DNA of 64,000 nucleotides from Anderseniella sp963700735. GTDB taxonomy: Bacteria > Pseudomonadota > Alphaproteobacteria > Rhizobiales > Aestuariivirgaceae. The stretch lies in NCBI GenBank assembly GCA_963700735.1, contig CAVOYR010000008.1:1-64000 (forward strand), given 5' to 3'. Within the stretch, counting starts at the first letter, position 1; every line of letters starts with the position of its first letter. The position numbers were made by a program, and so were the translations under genes. Below the pieces are notes generated by a model. It was not told the origin of the DNA and ran no database searches. It saw only the letters and a list, made by a program, of their open reading frames with translations. Of the stretch, positions 55,275-64,000 are shown one piece after another.

Positions 55275-57665
55275 ATGACTGAACGCCCGCAATTCGAGCA
55301 GCCGTTCGAGCGCGCCGGGGTGATCATGCCCGGATTGCCGGTCCTGCCGCCCGGCATGGAGCGCCATCCGGTGCCGGGCGGTGGCAGCCGCGCCGTGCCG
55401 GTCTTCAAGGGTGACGAGATCACCATCCAGGACAGCGAAGGGCTGCAACCGGTCGAGGTGGTGTTCTTTGCGCACGACGGCTCGTCGCGGGCCGGTGACA
55501 TTGGCGCAGCCGGCGGGCGCGACCCCGAGGGCCTGAAGGCCTCGCTGCTGCGGGATCCATCCGGGGCGCGGGTGGTGCACGCGCTGGCCGCGTCGGGTTT
55601 CGACCTTGGCAAGGCCGACGGCACCGTCGCATTTGCCGAAGGATCAAAGCCTGGCGATTACGTGGTCTATCACGCCGCCCGGGACGGTCTGTTGATCGTG
55701 TGCGCGGCAGGCGGGCCCATGGAGCCTCACGAGCAGTGGGCACCAACGGACGTTGTGCTGTACGTGCGCCGGGCCAATCCGCCTGAAGCCAAGGGCGGGC
55801 TGACGGCGCCGGACCCGCTTGCCGATCCGCTGGTCGATGCAAACATCCAGCCGGGTCAGGCATTCGCCTACGAGGTGAAGGCAGGGCAGTACATCCAGAT
55901 TCTCGATGTGCAGGGCCGTGAGTGTTCGGACTTCCAGGCGTTCTCGCGCCGGGCGCTGGACCGCGGGCTGGAGCGCGAGATTGACCCGACCACCACGCGT
56001 TCGCTGATGGGCTCGCTCTACCCGATGCCGGGCATGCGCTCAAAGTATTTCTCGGTGGACCACGAACCGCTGGCGGAGATTGTGCAAGACACCGTTGGCC
56101 GCCACGATACCTTTGGGCTGGCGTGCACGGCGCGCTATTACGAGGACCTCGGCTATCCCGGCCACGTCAACTGTTCGGCCAACATGAACGTTGAACTGGA
56201 ACGCTACGGCATCCGCCCGCGCGGCGGCTGGCCGGCGGTGAACTACTTCTTCAACACGCTGCTGGACGACACCCACGCCATCGGCATGGACGATCCCTAC
56301 TCGCGCCCCGGCGACTATGTGCTGGTGCGCGCACTGACCGACCTAGTGTGCGTCTCGAGCGCATGCCCGTGCGACATCGACCCGGCCAACGGCTGGAACC
56401 CGACCGACATTCAACTCCGCGTCTATGGCGCAGATGAAACGTTCACCCGCTTCATCGGCTGGCGCAAAACTCCGGGGGCAGACTTGGAACAGACAAAGAA
56501 GACCGGCTTTCACGAGTGCTTTGCCAGGCACACCCGCAACTTTGCCGAATATGCCGGGTACTGGCTGCCGGTGAACATGACCAGCCATGGTGCCATCGAG
56601 GAATACTGGGCGGCCCGCGAAAAGGCGGTGGTCATGGATCTGTCGCCGTTGCGCAAGTACGAGGTCACCGGGCCCGATGCCGAGGAGCTGATGCAGTTGT
56701 GCGTGACGCGCGACATCAGCAAGCTGCCGGTCGGTGGCATCGTCTACACGGCGATGTGCTACGAGCACGGCGGCATGATCGATGACGGAACGGTGTTCCG
56801 GCTGGGCGACATGAACTTCCGGTGGATTGGCGGCAATGACCAGTCGGGCCTGTGGCTGCGCAAGCAGGCGGAGGAGCGCAAGCTGAATGCCTGGGTGCGC
56901 AATTCCACCGATCATTTGTGCAACATCGCCGTGCAGGGACCGTTATCGCGCGGGATACTCAGCGAGATCATCTGGACACCGCCGGCGCAGGCGTCGGTCG
57001 ACGAGCTTGCATGGTTCCGCCTGAGCATTGGCCGGATCCGCGACTTTGACGGGCCTGCCGTGGTGGTCAGCCGGACCGGCTATTCGGGCGAACTGGGGTA
57101 CGAGGTGTTCTGCCATCCCAAGGATGCCGTTGAAGTGTTCGATGCGGTCTGGGCAGCCGGTGAGCCGCTGGGCATGATCCCTCTGGGGCTTGAAGCGCTG
57201 AACATGTTGCGGATCGAGGCAGGGCTGATCTTTGCCGGGTCCGAGTTCGACGACCAGACGGACCCGATGGAAGCCGGTATCGGCTTCACGGTGCCACTCA
57301 AGTCCAAGACCGGGGACTTCATCGGCCGGGCCGCGCTTGAGGCGCGAAAGGCAAATCCGCAACGCAAGCTGGTGGGCCTTGATCTCGAAGGCGGTATCGT
57401 GCCGACGCCGGGCGATTGCGTTCATGTGGGCAAGCCGCAGATCGGCATCGTTACCTCGGCGATGAAGTCTCCCGTGCTGGGCAGGGTGATTGCGCTTGCG
57501 CGCCTCGACGTGACCCATGCCGATATCGGCACCGAGGTGGAAGTCGGACGGCTGGATGGTGACCAGAAGCGCCTGAAGGCGACCGTGGTGGCATTTCCGC
57601 ACTTCGACCCGGCGAAGGAACGGGTCAAGGGCAACTATCCCGCGAGTGACAGCGAAGCCGGTTGA
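55275..57665 (+). CDS. tdm: Trimethylamine N-oxide demethylase (Tdm)
   Basis: 796 residues, the two-domain layout of Tdm: an N-terminal DUF1989-type zinc domain (about 1-400) and a C-terminal GcvT-type tetrahydrofolate domain (about 415-790). It splits TMAO to dimethylamine and formaldehyde and binds the formaldehyde to tetrahydrofolate. Cysteines C284, C364 and C366 (SSACPCDIDP) match by spacing the three-cysteine zinc site I recall for this enzyme. GcvT blocks include EYWAAREKAVVMDLSPLRKY and VSRTGYSGELGYEVFCHP. GGAG lies ten bases upstream of the start. Divergent from the LysR gene. Confidence 0.95.
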   Translation: MTERPQFEQPFERAGVIMPGLPVLPPGMERHPVPGGGSRAVPVFKGDEITIQDSEGLQPVEVVFFAHDGSSRAGDIGAAGGRDPEGLKASLLRDPSGARVVHALAASGFDLGKADGTVAFAEGSKPGDYVVYHAARDGLLIVCAAGGPMEPHEQWAPTDVVLYVRRANPPEAKGGLTAPDPLADPLVDANIQPGQAFAYEVKAGQYIQILDVQGRECSDFQAFSRRALDRGLEREIDPTTTRSLMGSLYPMPGMRSKYFSVDHEPLAEIVQDTVGRHDTFGLACTARYYEDLGYPGHVNCSANMNVELERYGIRPRGGWPAVNYFFNTLLDDTHAIGMDDPYSRPGDYVLVRALTDLVCVSSACPCDIDPANGWNPTDIQLRVYGADETFTRFIGWRKTPGADLEQTKKTGFHECFARHTRNFAEYAGYWLPVNMTSHGAIEEYWAAREKAVVMDLSPLRKYEVTGPDAEELMQLCVTRDISKLPVGGIVYTAMCYEHGGMIDDGTVFRLGDMNFRWIGGNDQSGLWLRKQAEERKLNAWVRNSTDHLCNIAVQGPLSRGILSEIIWTPPAQASVDELAWFRLSIGRIRDFDGPAVVVSRTGYSGELGYEVFCHPKDAVEVFDAVWAAGEPLGMIPLGLEALNMLRIEAGLIFAGSEFDDQTDPMEAGIGFTVPLKSKTGDFIGRAALEARKANPQRKLVGLDLEGGIVPTPGDCVHVGKPQIGIVTSAMKSPVLGRVIALARLDVTHADIGTEVEVGRLDGDQKRLKATVVAFPHFDPAKERVKGNYPASDSEAG

Positions 57666-57679
57666 GGCTGGCTCGCCGG

Positions 57680-58525
57680 TCAGGCAACGGCCAGCAGGAT
57701 GATGCCGGCGGCCACCACGACGGCGGACGCCATGCGCAGTTTCCATGGCCGTTCGCCGAACCACAGGATGCCGATCAGTGCGGCCATGACGACGCTTGTC
57801 TCGCGGATGGCGGACACGCTGCCCAGCGTGGTGAGGCTCTTGGCGTAGATCGCCAGGCCATAAGCGAGCGAGGACAGCAGACCGCCGGAAACCCCGATCA
57901 TCCAGCTTCGTGCCGGCAGGGTGCGCAGGCGTGCGCGCCCTATCCAGAACAGCACCACGATGGAGAAACCTTCGAGCAGGAACAGCCAGCCGATATAGCC
58001 CAAAGCGCTGCCGGACGCGCGAACACCCAACCCATCGGCGACCGAATAGGCGGCGATGGTGAGGCCCGTGAGCAACGCAGCCACGACGGCGCCGGAGTTG
58101 ATGTCCACCCGGCGGCGGCCAAACGCCTGGGCCGCAATCGCTCCCGAGATGATCAGGATGGCAAGCCAAGCCAGCGGCGGCATCACTTCGCCCGCGAACA
58201 CCCACGCCCCGGTCGCCACCAGCACCGGCGCAACCCCGCGGGCGATCGGGTAGACCTGGCTGAAATCGCCCAGCCGGTAGGCCATCAACAGGAACGCGTA
58301 GTAAAAGAAATGAATGAAGGTGGAGGCTGCTATGAAGCCCCAGGCCTCGCGGGCAGGTGGCGCATAAAGGGCCACCAGCACAATGCCTGTGAGGATGTGT
58401 CCGAGGTTGACCAGGGCCAGCGCCAGCACGCGGTCGGCTGACCCCTTGATAATGGCGTTCCACGTGGCGTGCAGCATCGCAGCAGCCAGCACCAGCGCAA
58501 TGACAAACAGCGAGGGTCCGCTCAT
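57680..58525 (-). CDS. EamA/DMT family transporter
   Basis: 281 residues, ten predicted helices in two EamA repeats: the first contains AAMLHATWNAIIKGSADRVLA, the second LTGLTIAAYSVADGLGVRAS. Probably exports or imports a small metabolite. It overlaps the hydroxyacid dehydrogenase gene by ATGA and is the last gene of the phosphonate operon. It is convergent with tdm across 14 bases. Confidence 0.85.
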   Translation of the reverse strand: MSGPSLFVIALVLAAAMLHATWNAIIKGSADRVLALALVNLGHILTGIVLVALYAPPAREAWGFIAASTFIHFFYYAFLLMAYRLGDFSQVYPIARGVAPVLVATGAWVFAGEVMPPLAWLAILIISGAIAAQAFGRRRVDINSGAVVAALLTGLTIAAYSVADGLGVRASGSALGYIGWLFLLEGFSIVVLFWIGRARLRTLPARSWMIGVSGGLLSSLAYGLAIYAKSLTTLGSVSAIRETSVVMAALIGILWFGERPWKLRMASAVVVAAGIILLAVA

Positions 58526-59544
58526 TCAGCTTGGTCCGGAAAGCGCACGCCCGAGGTCTGCGAGGTCAGCCGCGGGTCGGCTGACTTCACCAGCACAGGC
58601 TTGCCCGCCAGTGCCTCGAAGCAGCGGGCCAGCGTGTCCTGCTCCAGCCGCAACATGGCCTCGTCGGTGAAGAAGGTCAGGTGCGGCGACAGGATGACGT
58701 TGTCCATCGCGTAGAGGTCCCGCAATGGATGTGTTTCGCGGTTGAGCGGTTCGCGGGCGAATACATCCAGTCCAGCGCCAGCAATCTGCCCGGCCTTGAG
58801 GGCGGCCAGCAGGGCGGCTTCATCCACAAGCGCACCACGCGACACATTGATGAGGAATGCCGAGGGCTTCATGGCGGAAAGCTCGGCGGCCCCGATGATG
58901 CGAGTGGTTTCCGGGTTCAGCGCCATGTGCAGCGACACGAAATCACACTGCGCCAGCATCTCGTGCAGGTCATGGCACTTGCTGATGCCGTTCGCCTTCA
59001 TTGTGGCGGCGTCAACGTAAGGGTCATAACCCAGCACGTTTGCGCGGAAGCCCGCACCTGCCATGCGCGCCATCGACAGGCCGATGCGGCCGGTGCCAAC
59101 CAGACCCACCGTCTTGCCGGCAATGTCGGACGCCCTCCACCGGGCTTCGGGCCATGCCCAGCCGTCGCGTTGCATGGCGGCATGCAGCGGTACCAGCCGC
59201 TTGGCCAGCGCGATCATCAGGCAGAACGCGCCTTCGGCCACGGTTTCCTCGGCATATTCCGGCACATTGACCACAGGGATCCCGCGTGCCTTCGCTGCAT
59301 CAATGTCGATGGCGTCGATGCCCACACCGTATTTGACGATGGCTTTGAGCCGTTCGGCCCCGTTGATGACCCTGGCCGTCACCGGCGTGTAGCACATCAG
59401 CAGCAGGTCAGCATCGCGCACCTCGGCGGCAAGGTCTTCCTCGCTTATGCCGTCAGGCAGCAGCACGAGGTCTGCGCTGCGTTCACGCAGTGCCCGGTCA
59501 ATCTCCGGGCACTCAAGCTCCCGATCAGTCCTGACGATCTTCAT
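58522..59544 (-). CDS. NAD-dependent D-2-hydroxyacid dehydrogenase
   Basis: 340 residues. The Rossmann motif GLVGTGRIGLSMARM (G-x-G-x-x-G) binds NAD. The catalytic triad is visible as the R of INVSRGALVDEAAL, the E of LDVFAREPL and the H of VILSPHLTFFTDEA. Membership of the phosphoglycerate-dehydrogenase-like family is clear; substrate unknown. In a phosphonate operon it could act on a phosphono-hydroxyacid such as phosphonolactate, or regenerate a side product. ATG at 59544 (MKIVRTDREL). Coupled to EamA. Confidence 0.85.
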   Translation of the reverse strand: MKIVRTDRELECPEIDRALRERSADLVLLPDGISEEDLAAEVRDADLLLMCYTPVTARVINGAERLKAIVKYGVGIDAIDIDAAKARGIPVVNVPEYAEETVAEGAFCLMIALAKRLVPLHAAMQRDGWAWPEARWRASDIAGKTVGLVGTGRIGLSMARMAGAGFRANVLGYDPYVDAATMKANGISKCHDLHEMLAQCDFVSLHMALNPETTRIIGAAELSAMKPSAFLINVSRGALVDEAALLAALKAGQIAGAGLDVFAREPLNRETHPLRDLYAMDNVILSPHLTFFTDEAMLRLEQDTLARCFEALAGKPVLVKSADPRLTSQTSGVRFPDQAE

Positions 59545-59562
59545 CCCCTGCATGATGCCGCG

Positions 59563-60888
59563 TCAGACCTCCGAGATCGCTGTTTCAACGATGGTGAGCG
59601 CGCGGTCCAGGTCGTCGCGCGTTATGATCAACGGTGGTGACAGGGTGAGCGTGCAACCGCCGGAAATCTTGAAGGACAGGCCCTGGTCGAGGCACTTGTA
59701 GTAGATGCGTTCGGCAAGGTCCGGGGCAGGGGTGCGGGCGGCCTTGTCCGACACGATCTCTACGCCGAACATCAGCCCGCGTCCGCGCACGTCGCCGACG
59801 ATGGGACTGTTGCGGCCAAACTCGCGCAGCCGGTTCATGGCGTAGGTGCCAAGCTCGGCAGCACGGCCGACCAGCCCCTCGTCCTCGATGATGTCGAGCG
59901 TGGTGAGGGCTGCACGCGCCGTGACCGGGTTCTTCTCGTGGGTGTAGTGGCCGATGGCGAACTCGCCACAAACGTTCAGGTCCTCGCGCGCCACGACGGC
60001 GGCAAGCGGCAGGATGCCGCCACCCAGCGCCTTGCCCATGACGACGATATCCGGCTCCACCTGGTCGTGCTCGAACGAGAAGAACTTGCCAGTCTTGCCG
60101 AGACCAGTGGGGATTTCATCAAGGATCAGCAACGTGCCATGCCGGTTGCAGGCCTCGCGCACCTTCTGCCAGAAGCCGGCTGGTGGCACCTGCGGCACTG
60201 CGCGCATCGGTTCGCCGATGACAGCGGCAATGTCGCCCTCTCGCTCCAGCACGTACTCGACCATGTTGGCGCAGGCCAGCCCGCAGTTTTCCGGTCCGGG
60301 GTGGCCATAGGGGCAGCGGTAACAGGCAAACGGTGCAACGTGCTCGGCTCCCGGCACCAGAGGGCCGGCGATGTGGGAGCGAAACGTGGCTTCCCCGCCA
60401 ACCGATGAAGCGCCGAAGCCCGCGCCGTGAAACGCATCCCAGAACGACAGTGTCTTGAACCGGCCTGTGGCAGCGCGCGCGATCTTCAACGCCACCTCGA
60501 CTGCGTCCGACCCGCCTGTGGTGAACAGCACCCGCTTGAGGTCTGCCGGGGCCAGCTTGCCCAGCCGTTCTGCCAGTTCCACCGACACTTCATTGGTGAA
60601 GCGACGGGGCGAGAAACTCAACTCGTCAAGCTGCTGCTTGATGGCGGCGACGAGGCGCGGATGGGCATAACCGATGTGATGCACGGAGTTGCCGTGGAAG
60701 TCCATGTAGCGGCGGCCGTCAAGATCCTCGATCCAGATGCCCTCGGCCCTGGCGATGGTGTTCACGCACGGGCTCGACAGCGACTGGTGCATGAAGGCAT
60801 CAGCATCGCGCTGCAACAGCGGGGCCGAGCGTACGCCTGTGTTGGCGGCTGCCCAGCGGGCACGCGCCGACGACGTGTTCGATTTCAC
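59563..60888 (-). CDS. pbfA: Class III PLP enzyme, probable (R)-1-hydroxy-2-aminoethylphosphonate ammonia-lyase (PbfA)
   Basis: 441 residues, class III aminotransferase fold. The PLP lysine is K286 (VVMGKALGGG) and the ring-binding aspartate is D257 (LILDEIPTG). LLQRDADAFMHQSLSSPCVN and GRRYMDFHGNSVHHIGYAHP match PbfA-type lyases, which deaminate (R)-1-hydroxy-2-aminoethylphosphonate to phosphonoacetaldehyde. The product would be oxidised by PhnY, encoded two genes upstream. A transaminase role cannot be excluded. The GTG start is uncertain. Confidence 0.75.
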   Translation of the reverse strand: MKSNTSSARARWAAANTGVRSAPLLQRDADAFMHQSLSSPCVNTIARAEGIWIEDLDGRRYMDFHGNSVHHIGYAHPRLVAAIKQQLDELSFSPRRFTNEVSVELAERLGKLAPADLKRVLFTTGGSDAVEVALKIARAATGRFKTLSFWDAFHGAGFGASSVGGEATFRSHIAGPLVPGAEHVAPFACYRCPYGHPGPENCGLACANMVEYVLEREGDIAAVIGEPMRAVPQVPPAGFWQKVREACNRHGTLLILDEIPTGLGKTGKFFSFEHDQVEPDIVVMGKALGGGILPLAAVVAREDLNVCGEFAIGHYTHEKNPVTARAALTTLDIIEDEGLVGRAAELGTYAMNRLREFGRNSPIVGDVRGRGLMFGVEIVSDKAARTPAPDLAERIYYKCLDQGLSFKISGGCTLTLSPPLIITRDDLDRALTIVETAISEV

Positions 60889-60903
60889 CTTCGGTGTGGC
60901 GCA

Positions 60904-61686
60904 TCATGCAGGATCCTCCAGGTCGATGCCCTGCACGACCACCCGGTCGGGCGCCACCAGGATCAACCCGTATTGCGGGCGTTCCTCGAGCAGGACGAAA
61001 TCATTCCAGTCTTTCAGGGTGTGGCCAGGCCGCACCTGATGCGCCGTCGAGCGCAGGGTGGTGAATGGCAGGCCCCTGATGACACCGGAGACGGGCCGGT
61101 GCACATGGCCGCAAAACAGGTACTCGACATTGGCTGCGGCAGCCAGCAGGTCGATCAGCGCATCAGCCTCGTGCAGCAGGATCGTATCCTGAAGGCCCAG
61201 CCACAATGGGCCGGGCGGGTGATGCATGAACACGAGAACCCGGCGGCCACGGCAGTCCGCCAGTTGCCGTTCAACCCAGCTCAGCCGCTGCTCGCAGAAC
61301 CGGCCGCCATCCTCGCCGGGGCTATGCGTATCAAGGCAAAGCAAGGTCACGTTCCCTGCGTCCCAGCGGAACTGCTGACAGGTTTCCATCGACTGGCCCG
61401 GCGGCGGAAAGGCGGTGCGGAATGCCTCGCGCCGGTCATGATTGCCGATCAACGGCAGGAACGGCATCGGCAGACCTGCCACCAGTCCGGATACGGCTGC
61501 GTATTCTTCAGCGCTGCCCGTATCGGTCAGGTCGCCGGTGCCGACGCAGGCAATCGCATCGCCGTGGTAACGGCTGATCTGCTGCACGGCCTGCTTCAGG
61601 CGTGCCCGGCAGGCAACGCCCTCCACATGCCCGCCGGCTGTCAGATGCGTATCGGATATCCAGGCAATCTTGTGCGTCAGCGCCAT
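60904..61686 (-). CDS. Metallophosphoesterase (class III phosphodiesterase, CpdA/GpdQ-like)
   Basis: 260 residues. The two-metal site is complete: ISDTHL (D-x-H), GTGDLTDTG (GD), GNHDRR (GNHD), HHPP and GHVHRP (GH-x-H). The fold is that of cyclic-nucleotide or glycerophosphodiester phosphodiesterases. In phosphonate operons such enzymes may release phosphonate heads from phosphonolipid-type diesters or cleave cyclic phosphates. It lies between phnY and pbfA in one leftward operon. Confidence 0.85.
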   Translation of the reverse strand: MALTHKIAWISDTHLTAGGHVEGVACRARLKQAVQQISRYHGDAIACVGTGDLTDTGSAEEYAAVSGLVAGLPMPFLPLIGNHDRREAFRTAFPPPGQSMETCQQFRWDAGNVTLLCLDTHSPGEDGGRFCEQRLSWVERQLADCRGRRVLVFMHHPPGPLWLGLQDTILLHEADALIDLLAAAANVEYLFCGHVHRPVSGVIRGLPFTTLRSTAHQVRPGHTLKDWNDFVLLEERPQYGLILVAPDRVVVQGIDLEDPA

Positions 61687-61696
61687 TCCTGCTGGC

Positions 61697-63154
61697 TTAT
61701 CGGGGCCAGGGCAGGGAGTATGTCTTCACGTTGGTGAAGAACTTCATGGCTTCGAGCACCCCTTCCTTGACGCCGTTGCCGCTATCCTTGATGCCACCAA
61801 ACGGCGACATCTCGATGCGGTAACCTGGCTGTTCCCAGATGTTGACGGTGCCGACGTCCAGCCCCTCGATGAAGGCGTGCATGCGGCGGAAATCGTTGGT
61901 GCATACCCCCGACGACAGGCCGAACGGGGTTGAGTTGGAGACTGCCATCACCTCGGCGTCGTTGTCGGGCACGCGCACGATCGGCACGATGGGACCGAAG
62001 GTTTCCTCGTAGACGAGTTCCGACTCGTGCGGCACGTGATCAACCACGATGGGCGGCAGCAGCGCGCCCCTGCGCTCGGGGTGATAGAGGATCTTCGCGC
62101 CCTGCTTTTCAGCGGCGAGCACGCGATTCTCGAATGTCTCAGCTGCCCTGGAATGGATGACGCAGCCAAGCTGGGTGTCCGGGTCCATCGGGTCGCCAAA
62201 CTTGATCTTCTTCGCCTTCTCCAGCACCATCGGCACAAACCGGTCTGCAACCGAATGCTGCACCAGGATGCGCTTGATGGCGGTGCAGCGCTGGCCGGAG
62301 TTGCCGGTGGCACCGGCCACGGCGAGGGTGGCGGCCTTCTCAAGGTCAGCGTCGTCGAGATCGTTCAGCACGATCAGCGGATCGTTGCCGCCAAGCTCGA
62401 GCGCGGTGCGCTTGTAGCCGGCCTTCTCTGCGATCATCTTGCCCACCGGCACGCCACCGGTGAAGGTGATTATGTCGATGTGCTCGTTGGTGATCATCTC
62501 GTCGCCGATGTCCTTCGGCCAGCCGGTGACGATCTGGAACATCTCGTGCGGCAGGCCCGCCTCGTACAGGATGTCGGCCAGCGTGATGGCGGTGAGCGGC
62601 GTCAGCTCGGTCGGCTTGCACACCATGCAGTTGTTGGTGGCGATGGCGGGCGCAATCTTGTGCGCCACCATGTTGAGCGGGTGGTTGAACGGGGTGATTG
62701 CCGAGATCGCACGCACTGGTTCGCGCTTGGTGTAGATCTTGCGGTCCTTGCCCTGGGGCGTCAGGTCACACGAAAAGATCTGCCCGTCGTCGAGAATGGC
62801 CAACTGGCCTGCAAGCGTGAACACGTCATAGGACCGGCCTGTCTCGTACAGCGAATGCTGCTTGCAGATGCCCAGCTCCAAAGTCAGCCAATGGGCGATC
62901 TCCTCGCGCCGCTCGCGAATGAGTTCGGCTGCCCGGAACAGGATCTGCTGGCGCTCGTAGCGGGTAAGCTTCGGCTTGTAATTCGCGGCAATCTCGAAGG
63001 CGCGCGCGGCATGTTCTGCTGTGCCTGCGGGCACGGTGCCGATCACCTGGTCGGTGTAGGGGTAGAGCACCTCGACCACGTCCTTCGTGGTCACCTTCTC
63101 GCCGCCGATGCGCATCGCTTCGTGGCGCACGGTGTGTTTCTGCATGACGTTCAT
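61697..63154 (-). CDS. phnY: Phosphonoacetaldehyde dehydrogenase (PhnY)
   Basis: 485 residues, NAD-dependent aldehyde dehydrogenase. Catalytic cysteine in GNSGQRCTAIKRIL, general base glutamate in ALELGGNDPLIVLN, and oxyanion asparagine in ITPFNHPLNMVAHK. Blocks such as LELGICKQHSLYETGRSYDV and DLTPQGKDRKIYTKREPVRA are typical of PhnY, not of generic ALDHs. It oxidises phosphonoacetaldehyde to phosphonoacetate. GAGGAG supports the start at 63154. It follows phnA by 14 bases. Confidence 0.88.
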   Translation of the reverse strand: MNVMQKHTVRHEAMRIGGEKVTTKDVVEVLYPYTDQVIGTVPAGTAEHAARAFEIAANYKPKLTRYERQQILFRAAELIRERREEIAHWLTLELGICKQHSLYETGRSYDVFTLAGQLAILDDGQIFSCDLTPQGKDRKIYTKREPVRAISAITPFNHPLNMVAHKIAPAIATNNCMVCKPTELTPLTAITLADILYEAGLPHEMFQIVTGWPKDIGDEMITNEHIDIITFTGGVPVGKMIAEKAGYKRTALELGGNDPLIVLNDLDDADLEKAATLAVAGATGNSGQRCTAIKRILVQHSVADRFVPMVLEKAKKIKFGDPMDPDTQLGCVIHSRAAETFENRVLAAEKQGAKILYHPERRGALLPPIVVDHVPHESELVYEETFGPIVPIVRVPDNDAEVMAVSNSTPFGLSSGVCTNDFRRMHAFIEGLDVGTVNIWEQPGYRIEMSPFGGIKDSGNGVKEGVLEAMKFFTNVKTYSLPWPR

Positions 63155-63168
63155 GGAAGCTGGTCTCC

Positions 63169-64000
63169 TCACGACTTGACGGTCATCGCGGCAGCCTGGG
63201 CCGCATAGAAGAAGGCATCGAAGTTGCGCAAGGCGGGCGCATTGGGCAGGTCCGGCATCACCCGGTTGACGATGAACGGCACCTGCTGCTCGGTCAGCCC
63301 GCCGTGGCTGCGCAGCGGCTCGTTCAGGGCCGCAAGGTCGTGGCGGTGGGCGCTTGTACCGATGGTCATGTTCTCGCCAGATACCAGCACGATGTCGCCG
63401 ATGCGGTCTGCCGGCAGCTCGAAGCGCGACACGGCCTCGGCCTTGTCGATGGCGACGATGATCTCGGGCAGGGCTTCAAGGCGCTTCAGCACGCCAGCCA
63501 CATCGGTGCCCCTGGGCAGGTAGGCGGTGGCGAACGAGCCCAGCGCGCCGTGGTGCACCACGTAGGGGTCGGTGATCGGCAGGATGACACGGGCGGCATC
63601 CTTGCCCAGCCACTCGTCCAGCAGGTCCTGCACGTAGATCACCGCCGGCGAACCGTCGGCGAGGTGCTTCGGCTTCATGCCGTGGTCGGCGGTCACCACG
63701 ATGGCGGCACCCATCGCGTCCAGTTCGGTCAGGTACTTGTCGAACATGGCATAGAACGACTTGGCCTCGGCGTCATCGGGGGCATACTTGTGCTGCACAT
63801 AGTCGGTCGTGGTCAGGTACATCACGTCCGGAGCAAATTCCTTGAGCAGTTTCACGCCCGCCGCAAACACGAACTCCGACAGTTCTGCCGAGTAAACCTC
63901 CGGCACCTCGCGGCCCAGCCATCTGGACGCGTTGTCAATGCCGTGTTCAGCCTTCGTGGTGGTGTCGGAGCGTTCCGACGAGAAGCAGATCGCCCGGTCT
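63169..64000 (-). CDS. phnA: Phosphonoacetate hydrolase (PhnA), 5' end beyond the window
   Basis: About 277 C-terminal residues are visible; the frame stays open to the window edge (AICFSSERSDTTTKAEHGIDN precedes the first internal start-like GTG). Alkaline-phosphatase superfamily metal site: DYVQHKYAPDDAEAK, TADHGMKPKHL and SHGGLTEQQVPF. It hydrolyses phosphonoacetate to acetate and phosphate with zinc. First visible gene of the leftward phosphonate operon. Confidence 0.9.
   Translation of the reverse strand, partial: DRAICFSSERSDTTTKAEHGIDNASRWLGREVPEVYSAELSEFVFAAGVKLLKEFAPDVMYLTTTDYVQHKYAPDDAEAKSFYAMFDKYLTELDAMGAAIVVTADHGMKPKHLADGSPAVIYVQDLLDEWLGKDAARVILPITDPYVVHHGALGSFATAYLPRGTDVAGVLKRLEALPEIIVAIDKAEAVSRFELPADRIGDIVLVSGENMTIGTSAHRHDLAALNEPLRSHGGLTEQQVPFIVNRVMPDLPNAPALRNFDAFFYAAQAAAMTVKS

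Overview
The window looks like a chromosomal segment of a high-GC marine-type alphaproteobacterium, probably Hyphomicrobiales or Rhodobacterales. The evidence is the glp glycerol ABC operon of rhizobial type, the full set of methylated-amine genes known from marine alphaproteobacteria, MocR and GcvA-like regulators, and dense operons with 1-8 base overlaps. I see no rRNA, tRNA, CRISPR array, prophage or intact insertion sequence.

Layout. 0-6.5 kb: small stress and redox genes (GNAT, GST-like, YHS, cytochrome P460, AraC regulator, SPW membrane protein, AhpD-like protein), a broken PNPOx-like gene and three copies of a degenerate intergenic repeat. 6.5-16.6 kb: a complete glycerol module, with glpVSTPQU (ABC importer) divergent from glpR-glpD-glpK. 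16.6-24.3 kb: an RND efflux pair flanked by gene debris (two LacI fragments, a 5'-truncated acyl-CoA ligase, a TRAP DctP fragment with an in-frame stop). 24.5-25.9 kb: a MocR regulator. 26.1-33.7 kb: an alpha-2-macroglobulin with a PAN domain, coupled to penicillin-binding protein 1C.

33.7-57.7 kb is the core of the window, a methylated-amine catabolic island. Tmm oxidises trimethylamine to TMAO. Tdm splits TMAO to dimethylamine and formaldehyde. DmmDABC demethylates dimethylamine to methylamine. GmaS and MgsABC turn methylamine into gamma-glutamylmethylamide and then N-methylglutamate. An Amt channel, a 71-residue membrane protein, a group II truncated globin, a cupin, a FadR-type GntR regulator and a GcvA-like LysR regulator lie among them. 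The expected TmoXWV importer is absent. Instead a Liv-type (LivFGMH) ABC transporter with a Tat-exported binding protein sits divergent from tmm, and a second, leaderless paralogue of that binding protein lies beside the GntR regulator. I regard this as the most interesting part of the window.

57.7-64 kb: a six-gene phosphonate operon read leftward (phnA, cut by the window edge; phnY; a metallophosphoesterase; a PbfA-like PLP enzyme; a D-2-hydroxyacid dehydrogenase; an EamA exporter).

Caution: ten single-base indels (nine insertions, one deletion) break livH, the binding-protein gene, mgsC, dmmD and dmmC between 37.3 and 53.2 kb. The protein sequence on both sides of each is well conserved, so I treat them mainly as probable sequence errors. 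Those genes are annotated as CDS with the shift positions given.
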